Assembly: GCA_945889005.1 (NCBI GenBank)
Contig: CAMDBI010000013.1
Coordinates: 1-64,000 of the forward strand
Source: Bacteroides fragilis
Lineage (GTDB): Bacteria; Bacteroidota; Bacteroidia; Bacteroidales; DTGW01
Direction: 5' to 3'
Length of the DNA: 64,000 nt
Below, piece by piece: positions 10,021 through 18,615 of the stretch. The stretch's first letter is position 1; each line of letters opens with the position of its first letter. The position numbers and the translations under genes were made by a program. The notes below the pieces were generated by a model that worked only from the letters and a program-made list of their open reading frames with translations, searched no databases and was not told where the DNA came from.

Positions 10021-10342
10021 ATCAAGTTAAATGAACACAGAGCCAGAGAAACGCAGAGATTTTTTTGAACTTGCTGAAAGCGAGCTCGAAAAATGTATAG
10101 AGAAAGTTTATGACATTTAAAACAAAGGGCAACGCCCTATGTTAATTGATTGAGCCTTTTCAAGGCTTAGCTAAACGGTATTGAAGTATAAATTAAAATA
10201 ATTTCAAGGGTTTATATGACAGCCCAATTATGTATCGTATTAAAAAAACAAATATTTTGCACAAACAAAGTTTATTTTAAAAATTTCTTGTAAATTTATA
10301 TTTAAGCATTCGATCAATTAAAAACAGCAAATATAAATTTAA
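10021..10342. repeat. Intergenic stretch with an AACACAGAG-type repeat and a 29-codon relict frame
   Basis: No normal gene. Bases 10033-10069 match 43061-43097 at 35 of 37 positions, so this is a dispersed repeat. A short frame (10031-10120, + strand) reads through it, begins MNTEPEKRRDFF and ends with VYDI, and is probably a relict. 10130-10170 holds short palindromes (AGGGCAACGCCCT and GCCTTTTCAAGGC). The last ~80 bases are AT-rich and should hold the glgP promoter. Confidence 0.55.
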
Positions 10343-12850
10343 ATGAATAGTAAGATCAACCTTTCTGAAATAGATCACAAAACTGCCCCAGTATCATATT
10401 TAGATGTTCGTTCGGGTATGGATGTAGAAACTCTAAAACAAGCCATTACGGAACATTTGTTTTACCAACAAGGCAGAAACATTGTAAATACATCGTTGAA
10501 CGACCTGTATATGGCGGTTTCCTATGCCGTTAGAGATAGGTTAAAACATCGGGAACACCGAACCATGAATGCTGTGTTTGAAAACAATGAAGTTCGGTTG
10601 GTGAGTTATCTTTCTGCCGAGTTTCTTATGGGGCCACAGTTGGGAGTTAATCTTATTGCATTGAATATTTATGATGTAATGAAACAGGCAGTTGAAGAGC
10701 TAGGTTTTAATTTCGACGAAATAATAGCACAAGAAGAAGAGCCAGGGCTTGGCAATGGAGGTTTAGGTCGTTTGGCTGCTTGTTATATCGACTCACTAGC
10801 AGCCCAACAAATACCAGCGATTGGTTACGGTATTCGCTATGAATTTGGAATTTTTGACCAGGAGATACGCGATGGCTGGCAGGTAGAGAAAACCGATAAG
10901 TGGTTACGAAAGGGCAATCCATGGGAAGTAGCTCGTCCGGAACTTGCGGTTAATGTCAATTTTGGGGGTCATACCGAATCGTACTTAGATGCCGAGGGGC
11001 GCAAATATTTTAGATGGAAGCCCGACTATATGGTTAAGGGAATACCCTACAACACTCCTGTAATGGGGTATAATGTTTCATCTTGTAATTTCTTGCGACT
11101 TTGGAAGTCCGAAGCCGAAGAATCATTCGATTTTTCGTCGTTCAACAAAGGCGACTATTATAAAGCTGTTGACTATAAAGTGAAGTCTGAAAATATTAGC
11201 AAAGTTTTATATCCCAACGACGAAATGATTGAAGGGAAAAAATTGAGGCTTAAGCAGCAGTATTTTTTTGTTTCGTGTTCGTTGCAGGATATGATGCGAA
11301 TTCACTTACGATACGAAGGTAAACCCGAGGAGTTTCATAAAAGATGGGCTATACAGCTTAACGACACCCACCCGGCTGTATCGGTTGCAGAGCTTATGCG
11401 TATACTTGTCGATGAATATAAAATTGAATGGGATAAAGCTTGGGATACAACCTGCAAAACATTTAGCTATACCAATCACACCCTGCTTCCCGAAGCTTTA
11501 GAGAAGTGGTCGGTCAATCTTTTTGCATATCTTATTCCACGCGTGTTGGATATTGTTTACGAAATCAATTATCGCTTTCTGAATATTGTTAGAATGCGTT
11601 TTCCGGGCGATGTAGGCAAACTTTCGCGGATGTCGATAATCGACGAGACAGGTGAAAAAAAGATTCGTATGGCTAATTTGGCTTGTGCAGGTAGTTGTGC
11701 AATAAATGGTGTTGCGGCTTTGCATACAGAGCTTCTTAAGGATCAAGTACTGCACGACTGGGTCGAAATGTTTCCGGAGCGTTTCCATAATGTAACCAAT
11801 GGAGTAACACCTCGCCGCTTTATAGTATTGAGCAATCCGGGTTTGAGCAAGTTAATAACTAGTTCAATTGGCGACAAATGGCCCGGTAAGCTCGACGAAT
11901 TGCGTAAGCTCGAATCGTTTGCCGACGATGCTGCATTTAGAGAGCAATTTAGAAAAGTGAAGTTGGAAAATAAAAAGAATCTGGCTTTACTTATAAAAGA
12001 AAGAACCGGAATTACAGTTGATCCTACGTCGATGTTCGATATACAAGTCAAACGAATTCATGAGTATAAAAGACAGCACTTGAATGTGTTGAATATTATA
12101 ACTCGATATTTGCGAATAAAACAAAACCCTAACATCGAAATAGCGCCTCGCACCTTTATTTTTGGGGGAAAGGCTGCTCCGGGTTATTATTCGGCAAAGC
12201 TTATAATAAAGTTTATTAACTCGGTAGGATATCTAGTGAATAACGATCCCGATGTAAGAGATCGTTTAAAAGTTGTTTTCTTTCCCGATTTTAATGTCAA
12301 AAATGCACATCATATTTACCCAGCAGCCGACCTTTCGGAACAAATATCGACGGCAGGAAAAGAAGCAAGCGGAACTGGCAATATGAAATTTTCGATGAAT
12401 GGAGCACTAACCATTGGAACACTCGATGGAGCCAATATCGAGATACGCGAAGAGGTAGGCGACGACAATTTCTTTCTTTTTGGACTTACAGCAGCACAGG
12501 TCGATGAAGCAAATCTAAATGGTTACAACCCACATTATATTTACAAAAGTAACGATGAGTTGCGCCAAGCGATCGATTATATCCAATCGGGTTATTTTTC
12601 AAAAGGAGATTATGAATTGTTTAAACCCATAACCAACAATTTAATGTATCGCGATCCGTACATGCTTATGGCCGATTATCCATTGTATATTGCTTGTCAG
12701 GATATTGTAGACCAATCGTGGAACAATACGGCTGATTGGAACAGAAAAGCAATATTGAATGTGGCACGAATGGGAAAATTTTCATCGGACCGGTCGATAC
12801 AGGATTATTGTGAAAAAATTTGGAATGTAAAACCGTTTGTAATTAAGTAA
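10343..12850 (+). CDS. glgP: Glycogen/starch phosphorylase
   Basis: 835 aa, the usual length for maltodextrin/glycogen phosphorylases (GT35). It releases glucose 1-phosphate from alpha-1,4-glucans using pyridoxal phosphate. EASGTGNMKFSMNGALT near residue 682 holds the PLP lysine. EEPGLGNGGLGRLAACYIDS (~130) and IQLNDTHPAVSVAELMR are other family signatures. ATG start after an AT-rich leader. It stands alone and converges on mutS2 with only 5 bases between the ends. Confidence 0.97.
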   Translation: MNSKINLSEIDHKTAPVSYLDVRSGMDVETLKQAITEHLFYQQGRNIVNTSLNDLYMAVSYAVRDRLKHREHRTMNAVFENNEVRLVSYLSAEFLMGPQLGVNLIALNIYDVMKQAVEELGFNFDEIIAQEEEPGLGNGGLGRLAACYIDSLAAQQIPAIGYGIRYEFGIFDQEIRDGWQVEKTDKWLRKGNPWEVARPELAVNVNFGGHTESYLDAEGRKYFRWKPDYMVKGIPYNTPVMGYNVSSCNFLRLWKSEAEESFDFSSFNKGDYYKAVDYKVKSENISKVLYPNDEMIEGKKLRLKQQYFFVSCSLQDMMRIHLRYEGKPEEFHKRWAIQLNDTHPAVSVAELMRILVDEYKIEWDKAWDTTCKTFSYTNHTLLPEALEKWSVNLFAYLIPRVLDIVYEINYRFLNIVRMRFPGDVGKLSRMSIIDETGEKKIRMANLACAGSCAINGVAALHTELLKDQVLHDWVEMFPERFHNVTNGVTPRRFIVLSNPGLSKLITSSIGDKWPGKLDELRKLESFADDAAFREQFRKVKLENKKNLALLIKERTGITVDPTSMFDIQVKRIHEYKRQHLNVLNIITRYLRIKQNPNIEIAPRTFIFGGKAAPGYYSAKLIIKFINSVGYLVNNDPDVRDRLKVVFFPDFNVKNAHHIYPAADLSEQISTAGKEASGTGNMKFSMNGALTIGTLDGANIEIREEVGDDNFFLFGLTAAQVDEANLNGYNPHYIYKSNDELRQAIDYIQSGYFSKGDYELFKPITNNLMYRDPYMLMADYPLYIACQDIVDQSWNNTADWNRKAILNVARMGKFSSDRSIQDYCEKIWNVKPFVIK

Positions 12851-12855
12851 ATATT

Positions 12856-15330
12856 TCAGGAAAATTTTACAACAGTAATTCCAGCACCACCAAATTCGAC
12901 ACTTTCGTCGCCATACCATTCGACAAGGTCTATGGTTTTTAGGTATTCGCGTATTAGTTTCCGTAATATGCCGTTACCTTTGCCATGTAGGATTTTAACT
13001 TCCGAAATACTCAGCATAATGGCTTGGTCTATATATTCGGTTACGGCTTGCAAAGCATCGTCGGCACGTTGCCCACGAAGGTCGAGCTGAAGCTTGAAAT
13101 TGAGGCGTTTTTCGGAGGTGCTATAGCTTGTCGATGCTTGAATAGGGTGTTTGGTTAAACGCTTGAATTCGTTGTTAGAAATTTTTTCTAAACGATTTTC
13201 GGAAAGTGTTGTTACCATCTGACCGAAAGCAACCATCACACTTTTGTCGTTTTTGTCGAGTACTTCACCTACATTGTCTGAGCCAAAGAGCTTTACCTTG
13301 TCGCCTTTGCGTATTTCGAGGTCTTTTTCTGGGGCGGCTTGTTCTTTTGGTATATTCTTTGTTTGATCGGAGTTTTTTGATCGTTGTTCTTCTCTTTGTT
13401 TAAGTTTTTCTATTTTACGAAGAATATGCTCATCTTCTGTATTGTCGAAGGTTTCAACTTGTTTTTTTACTACATCTATTTGTTTGCGAACTTCTTTGGT
13501 TCGTTCCTTCTCGGCTTGGGCTTCTTTAATGGCATGTATGGTGTTTTCTATTTGCTTATTAACACCGGCGAGCAATTGCTGTGCATCTGCTTTGGCTTTG
13601 GCTAGTATTTCCTTGCGTTCTTTGTTTGCTTTTTCGAGTTCAGCGGTGTACTGTTCCAGAACCGTTTCGAGCTTTTTATCTTTTTCTTTTACCTGAAAAC
13701 GCTTGCGTTCCCAGTAATGTTTGTCGCGGATAATGTCTTTGAGGTGTTTGTCGTAGTTGATCTGATCTTTGCCAACCTTTTTGGTTGCTTCCTGAAGAAT
13801 GATCTCGGGCAGTCCAATCTTTCGGGCAATTTCGAATGCAAACGAGCTTCCCGGTTCGCCAATTACCAATTTGAAAACAGGAGCAAGGTTATGTGTATCG
13901 AACAGCATAGCTCCGTTTATGACACCTTCGGTATTCGATGCGTAATGCTTGAGATTGGTAAAGTGGGTCGTTACAACACCAAGGCTGAACTTGTAGTTGA
14001 GTTCTTGGAGTATCGATTCGGCAATTGCACCGCCAATATTGGGTTCGGTGCCTGTTCCAAACTCGTCGATCAGAAAAAGAGTGCGTTCATTGGCATTTCG
14101 AAGAAAAAACTTCATATTTTGCAAATGCGAGCTATAGGTGCTTAGGTCGTTTTCGATGCTTTGCTCGTCGCCAATATCGATAAATATATGTTCGAATATA
14201 CCACACTCGGATGTTTCTCTCACAGGAATGAGTAGTCCGCATTGAAGCATGTATTGAAGTAAACATACAGTTTGTAAACATACAGATTTACCACCGGCAT
14301 TGGGTCCCGAAATCACCAAAATGCGTTCTCGTTCATTCAAATTGATATCCAATGGTACAACTTCGCGTTTCTCCTTACGCAGATGTTGATACAGTAAAGG
14401 GTGTGTAGCTCCAAGCCACGACATACGCGAGTTTTCGAAAAAGGGAGGGCAAACTGCGTTTATATCGTTTGCATACAAGGCTCTTGCACGTATAAAATCG
14501 ATTTCTCCCAGAAAATAGTATGCAGGTAAAAGCTCGTCGATATAGGGTCGAACAAAATCGGCAAATGCAGAGAGTATCTTTACTATCTCGTATCGCTCGG
14601 CATATTCGAGTTCTTTAATATCGTTGTTGAGCTCAACGACTTCTGCAGGTTCAATAAACGAAGTTTTTCCGGTCGACGATTCGTCGAGAATAAAACCTTT
14701 GATACGTCGCTTGTGGTTTGCCAGTACGGGAATAACCAATCTCCCATCGCGAATGGCGGGCGAGGCATCGTCGTCGGTCCAACCTTCGGAGCGCGCATGT
14801 TTTAGTATTTGCTGAATGCGTTTCGATATTTCAGACTCCTTGCTGTGTATCTGTTTTCGAATGTTGTGTAATTCTGCCGATGCATTGTCTTTGATTCGTC
14901 CTTGATTGTTGAGTATTTTGTCGATATAGTCGCTAATGAGCGGAAAAAATTTTACATCTTTGGTCAAGTCCAAAAGAGTGGGATATTTTTCGGCTCGGTC
15001 TTTGAGATACGAAACGATCGATTTTACAGTATCGAGCGAGCGTTTCATATTGAAAACCTCTTCCGGTTCAGGGAAAGTGCCTTCGATACGTATTTTTTTC
15101 AATACAGAGGTAAGGTCGAAAAAGAACTGTACCGGGAAGTTGTCTTCCATCATAAGCATTTGCCTGAATTCGGACACTTGGATAATTTCTCGTTGTAAAA
15201 AGGAATAATTGGTCGAAAAATGCATGTCGACTACTTTGTCTTTGCCCATATTGCTAAGACACAACGAGTCGAGTTGCTGGCGTATGCGGTCGAAGCCTAT
15301 TTTCTGTTCGAGATTTTCGGGGTATATCAC
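12856..15330 (-). CDS. mutS2: Endonuclease MutS2
   Basis: 824 aa. The core and clamp (~1-300) lack the mismatch-binding domain I of MutS. The ATPase has Walker A in ISGPNAGGKS (~335) and LFLIDEFGTGTEP as Walker B. A long charged coiled coil (~510-640) follows. The C-terminal Smr domain has LDLRGQRADDAL and KILHGKGNGILRKLI, the nuclease signature. MutS2 proteins limit recombination and also split collided ribosomes in some bacteria; which role applies here is not visible. It begins with ATG and has a divergent-free leader of ~80 bases. Confidence 0.96.
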   Translation of the reverse strand: MIYPENLEQKIGFDRIRQQLDSLCLSNMGKDKVVDMHFSTNYSFLQREIIQVSEFRQMLMMEDNFPVQFFFDLTSVLKKIRIEGTFPEPEEVFNMKRSLDTVKSIVSYLKDRAEKYPTLLDLTKDVKFFPLISDYIDKILNNQGRIKDNASAELHNIRKQIHSKESEISKRIQQILKHARSEGWTDDDASPAIRDGRLVIPVLANHKRRIKGFILDESSTGKTSFIEPAEVVELNNDIKELEYAERYEIVKILSAFADFVRPYIDELLPAYYFLGEIDFIRARALYANDINAVCPPFFENSRMSWLGATHPLLYQHLRKEKREVVPLDINLNERERILVISGPNAGGKSVCLQTVCLLQYMLQCGLLIPVRETSECGIFEHIFIDIGDEQSIENDLSTYSSHLQNMKFFLRNANERTLFLIDEFGTGTEPNIGGAIAESILQELNYKFSLGVVTTHFTNLKHYASNTEGVINGAMLFDTHNLAPVFKLVIGEPGSSFAFEIARKIGLPEIILQEATKKVGKDQINYDKHLKDIIRDKHYWERKRFQVKEKDKKLETVLEQYTAELEKANKERKEILAKAKADAQQLLAGVNKQIENTIHAIKEAQAEKERTKEVRKQIDVVKKQVETFDNTEDEHILRKIEKLKQREEQRSKNSDQTKNIPKEQAAPEKDLEIRKGDKVKLFGSDNVGEVLDKNDKSVMVAFGQMVTTLSENRLEKISNNEFKRLTKHPIQASTSYSTSEKRLNFKLQLDLRGQRADDALQAVTEYIDQAIMLSISEVKILHGKGNGILRKLIREYLKTIDLVEWYGDESVEFGGAGITVVKFS

Positions 15331-15408
15331 TTATTGCTATTAAATTGCCGCAAATATAATTAAAAGTTTACGCAATGATCTCGAAGAAAATATGCAAGAA
15401 TTAATAAA

Positions 15409-15990
15409 TTAAATGACAGGAGGATAAATATCAGTTGTGTCGAACTCAAGAGGAAAAATTGAACATTTAAGTATTCCCCCATTTTTTATCTCGTTTGGTG
15501 GATAATACATGCCATTTTTATCTAAAATATACTGGTAAAGAATGTCGGTTTCGGGGTCGATAACCCAATATTCCTTTACAACTGAGCGTTGAAAAAGCAA
15601 TAGTTTAGAGGTAAGGTCTTTCATTCGGGTGCTTTCAGAGAGCACTTCTACAACAAGGTCGGGCGCACCAATGCCTCCGCGCTTGTCGACCCGCGATGGG
15701 TCGCAATAAACCAGTACATCGGGCTGTACAACAGTATAAATGGTGTCGTCGTTAATCGACATTTCGGGAAAACGAATATCGAAAGGTGAAATGTATGGGG
15801 TGCATTTTTTACCTTTAAGGAAAGTTTTAAGTACAAAAAAAACATTTCCAACTATTTCTTGATGCTTTACGAATGGAGCAGGGCTCATGTCGTATGCCAC
15901 TCCATCGATAAGCTCCCAGCGCTCGTCGTCGGGCCAGGTGAGGTAGTCGGCATAACTGTATTTCTGTGTTTTAAGTTTCGGAATTCCCAT
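15409..15990 (-). CDS. Uma2-family (DUF820) PD-(D/E)XK nuclease-like protein
   Basis: 193 aa. The N-terminus has TWPDDERWELIDGVAYDMSP, then VQPDVLVYCDPSRVD and GAPDLVVEVLSEST, the D...ExL core typical of the Uma2/DUF820 restriction-like fold. Family members are numerous in bacteria but almost none has a proven role. It is isolated between mutS2 and ppk2, with no toxin, antitoxin or transposase beside it. Confidence 0.85.
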   Translation of the reverse strand: MGIPKLKTQKYSYADYLTWPDDERWELIDGVAYDMSPAPFVKHQEIVGNVFFVLKTFLKGKKCTPYISPFDIRFPEMSINDDTIYTVVQPDVLVYCDPSRVDKRGGIGAPDLVVEVLSESTRMKDLTSKLLLFQRSVVKEYWVIDPETDILYQYILDKNGMYYPPNEIKNGGILKCSIFPLEFDTTDIYPPVI

Positions 15991-16148
15991 TTCGATTTTC
16001 TTTTAGACAAAAGTAAAGCAAATAGATGAAATTTACAAAAACAAAATTTGCTATGAGTTTGACCTACAATAAATTTATTCAATAAATATTGATTTTATCA
16101 AATATCTATTGTAAATTCGTTTTAGACTAATAACTAACAAAATCTATT

Positions 16149-16994
16149 ATGAGTCACAAAGATAAAGACCACGAAAAAAAGCATAATGAAGAAAAGTTTG
16201 ATAAGCACGAAAAGCATGTTGAATTAGACAAAAAGGAGTTTGAAAAAGAGCTAGAGCTCCTTCAATTAGAACTGGTGAAGCTTTTAGAATGGATTAAGTT
16301 TAAAAAACTTAAAGTAGTTGTACTTTTCGAAGGTCGCGATGCTGCTGGTAAAGGCGGGGTTATCAAACGCATTACCGAATATCTCAATCCCCGTTTTTGT
16401 AGGGTTGTTGCTTTGGGTGTACCTACCGAAAAGGAAAAATCGCAATGGTATATTCAACGTTATATACAACATTTGCCTGCAGCTGGCGAAATGGTGCTGT
16501 TTGACCGTAGCTGGTACAACCGTGCAGGGGTAGAGCATGTAATGGGCTTCTGTACGCCCGACGAATACGAGGAATTTTTGCGTTCGTGTCCCGAATTTGA
16601 GCGAATGATTATACGTTCGGGAATAATTTTAATTAAATACTGGTTTTCGGTAAGCGACGAAGAGCAGGAACGACGTTTCCAGGAACGTATCGAAAACCCT
16701 GCCAAGCAATGGAAAATTAGTCCGATGGATGTTCAAAGTCGTGCGCATTGGGTCGAGTATTCGAAAGCCAAGGATACCATGTTTCAGTATACCGATATTA
16801 AGCAGGCTCCATGGTATGTGGTACAAGCCGACGACAAAAAACGGGCACGACTCAATTGTATGAAGCATTTGTTATCGATGATTCCTTATGAAGAAATTCA
16901 ACACGAAAAAATTAAGCTTCCTCCTCGCCAATCGGACGAAGGCTATGTACGCCCCCCGGTGACCGATCAGACTTTTGTTCCACAGATTTATTGA
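16149..16994 (+). CDS. ppk2: Polyphosphate kinase 2
   Basis: 281 aa. Transfers phosphate between polyphosphate and nucleotides. Walker A in FEGRDAAGKGGVIKR (~60), the lid/base-binding stretch FDRSWYNRAGVEHVMGFC, and the Walker B-like VLFDR are all present. The N-terminal ~40 residues are highly charged with many His and Lys. The single PPK2 domain and this length fit class I or III; class cannot be fixed by eye. ATG start after an AT-rich leader. Single gene. Confidence 0.93.
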   Translation: MSHKDKDHEKKHNEEKFDKHEKHVELDKKEFEKELELLQLELVKLLEWIKFKKLKVVVLFEGRDAAGKGGVIKRITEYLNPRFCRVVALGVPTEKEKSQWYIQRYIQHLPAAGEMVLFDRSWYNRAGVEHVMGFCTPDEYEEFLRSCPEFERMIIRSGIILIKYWFSVSDEEQERRFQERIENPAKQWKISPMDVQSRAHWVEYSKAKDTMFQYTDIKQAPWYVVQADDKKRARLNCMKHLLSMIPYEEIQHEKIKLPPRQSDEGYVRPPVTDQTFVPQIY

Positions 16995-17060
16995 TTTTTT
17001 AACATTATATTTTACCGTTTGATATATTAAAGTCTAAATTTGCGCATTTATTATACTAAG

Positions 17061-17918
17061 ATGCGCAAATTTATTTTTCTACTTTTTATAAGTTTTTCAA
17101 TTACTGTATTTTCTCAATCAGTAGCAAATAAAGCTGTTGAGCTAATCGATCAAATGATCGAAACCAACAAAACAGTAAAAACATTGTCGTTTAATACCAT
17201 TATGCGAGAACGCATTAAGGGTAAAATGGTCGATAAGAATACTTTTTTTAAAATTCAAGTTTCGCCTCGCAAAGTATATCTTCGCCAATCGTTTATTGGA
17301 ATTAAGCTCGAAGGGCTTTATTTAGATGGGAGCAACAACAACGAGCTTTTGGTGTCAACAATTGGTTTTCCATGGGTTGAAATGAGTATTGATCCGCGAG
17401 GAAAAACTGCTCGCGACAAGCACCACCACACCCTACTAGAGGCGGGGTTTGGTTATTTTATTTCGGTAGTGTCGTCGCTAAAAGTCAGAAATATTGAACA
17501 GTACGAAAAAATTTGTGCTTATCAGGGGCTGGTTGAGAAAGATAAACGACAATGCCACAAGATTATATTCGACAATCCTACATTTTCATACAATTACTAT
17601 GAAGTAAAAAATGGAGAACAACTTCCGACAATAGCCAACAATTTGTTGGTAAACGATTATATGATTCTCGAAAAAAACTCGTCGATAAGTGGCTACAACG
17701 ATGTGAAAGCCGGACAAAAAATAATTGTACCTAATTCGTATGCTAAAAAAATGCTTCTGTATCTCGACAAGGATTTGTTTTTGCCTATAGCTATTGAAGT
17801 ATACGACGATCAAGGGCTATATGCCGAATATTTATATTCCGATTTAAAAGTAAACCCTGTATTTCAATCGGACGAATTCAGTGCAAGTTTCAAAGGCTAT
17901 AAGTTTAAGAAAAAGTAA
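17061..17918 (+). CDS. Secreted DUF1571-type protein with an inserted LysM domain
   Basis: 285 aa from ATG at 17061. An in-frame TTG at 17040 is less likely because the signal peptide (MRKFIFLLF, cut near VFSQ) begins at the ATG. The DUF1571-like beta fold (~20-175 and ~235-285) has TIMRERIKGKM and KYLRQ-like strands. Between its halves sits a LysM (~180-233) with YYEVKNGEQLPTIANN and VKAGQKIIVPN. LysM binds peptidoglycan or chitin glycans, so this should be a wall-associated periplasmic or surface protein. Nothing shows an enzymatic role. Confidence 0.75.
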   Translation: MRKFIFLLFISFSITVFSQSVANKAVELIDQMIETNKTVKTLSFNTIMRERIKGKMVDKNTFFKIQVSPRKVYLRQSFIGIKLEGLYLDGSNNNELLVSTIGFPWVEMSIDPRGKTARDKHHHTLLEAGFGYFISVVSSLKVRNIEQYEKICAYQGLVEKDKRQCHKIIFDNPTFSYNYYEVKNGEQLPTIANNLLVNDYMILEKNSSISGYNDVKAGQKIIVPNSYAKKMLLYLDKDLFLPIAIEVYDDQGLYAEYLYSDLKVNPVFQSDEFSASFKGYKFKKK

Positions 17919-17937
17919 AGAGAGTTATGAGTCATAA

Positions 17938-18001
17938 CCATTGTTTCAGCCACACCTAATGTTTTTTTCTCCCCTCGCACCCTTGCAATCTGAAACATTG
18001 G
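17938..18001. repeat. Imperfect inverted repeat at the left border of the restriction cassette
   Basis: A 12-base arm CCATTGTTTCAG (17938-17949) faces CTGAAACATTGG (17990-18001), with one mismatch and a 40-base loop. It may be a terminator or a remnant of an insertion edge. No T-run follows directly. Confidence 0.4.
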
Positions 18002-18086
18002 TGCATATAGGATTGATATTTATTTTTCAAAATACTGAGTTTATAACCCATTATCCTCTATTTTTATAATCTCAAAAAATTATAAA

Positions 18087-18599
18087 ATGAGATTGATTCA
18101 TTGCACTAATAAACTGATAAGTGAGATAAATACTGCGTTACTGCCAAAATATGAAAATCATATTAATGAAGGCTTGGGCGATTGGTATTCTAATGTTTTT
18201 ATAGTTAAACTTCGATATTGTTTGATATTTACCAATATTAAAACACTGTTTACCTTTGTAGTGCCCGATTTATCGAAGAAAGAGTTGGTTGATTTTCACC
18301 ATCTGTTTTTAAAAGGATTAGAAAATGCATTGCAACTCAATGGAATTAAACGGGAGACAATAAATAGAATTATTGAAGAATACACAAGAGTTCAGATTGT
18401 AAAGACAGAATCAAAGAGTGTGATTGGTTCAATGAACGATTTTGTACAACATTATATTTCTTTTGAAAAATATATGGACGAAAACAATCAAACTATTAAT
18501 GATTTTAACCTCAATGTTAACGGAATTCCAATGGGAGCATTGAAATTTGAATTCCCAATTGAACGATTGAATAAACTTATTGAAACTGAATACAAATAA
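18087..18599 (+). CDS. DUF6933-like small protein at the head of the restriction cassette
   Basis: 170 aa. The N-terminus MRLIHCTNKLISEI, then WYSNVFIVKLRYCLIFTNIKTLFTFVV, matches the pattern I know from DUF6933 proteins, whose function is unproven. No membrane segment. Its stop is 16 bases before the MmeI-like gene, so cotranscription is likely. Such proteins also occur alone, so a working link to restriction is only an inference from position. Confidence 0.6.
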   Translation: MRLIHCTNKLISEINTALLPKYENHINEGLGDWYSNVFIVKLRYCLIFTNIKTLFTFVVPDLSKKELVDFHHLFLKGLENALQLNGIKRETINRIIEEYTRVQIVKTESKSVIGSMNDFVQHYISFEKYMDENNQTINDFNLNVNGIPMGALKFEFPIERLNKLIETEYK

Positions 18600-18615
18600 A
18601 ACTATTTGCTAACCA

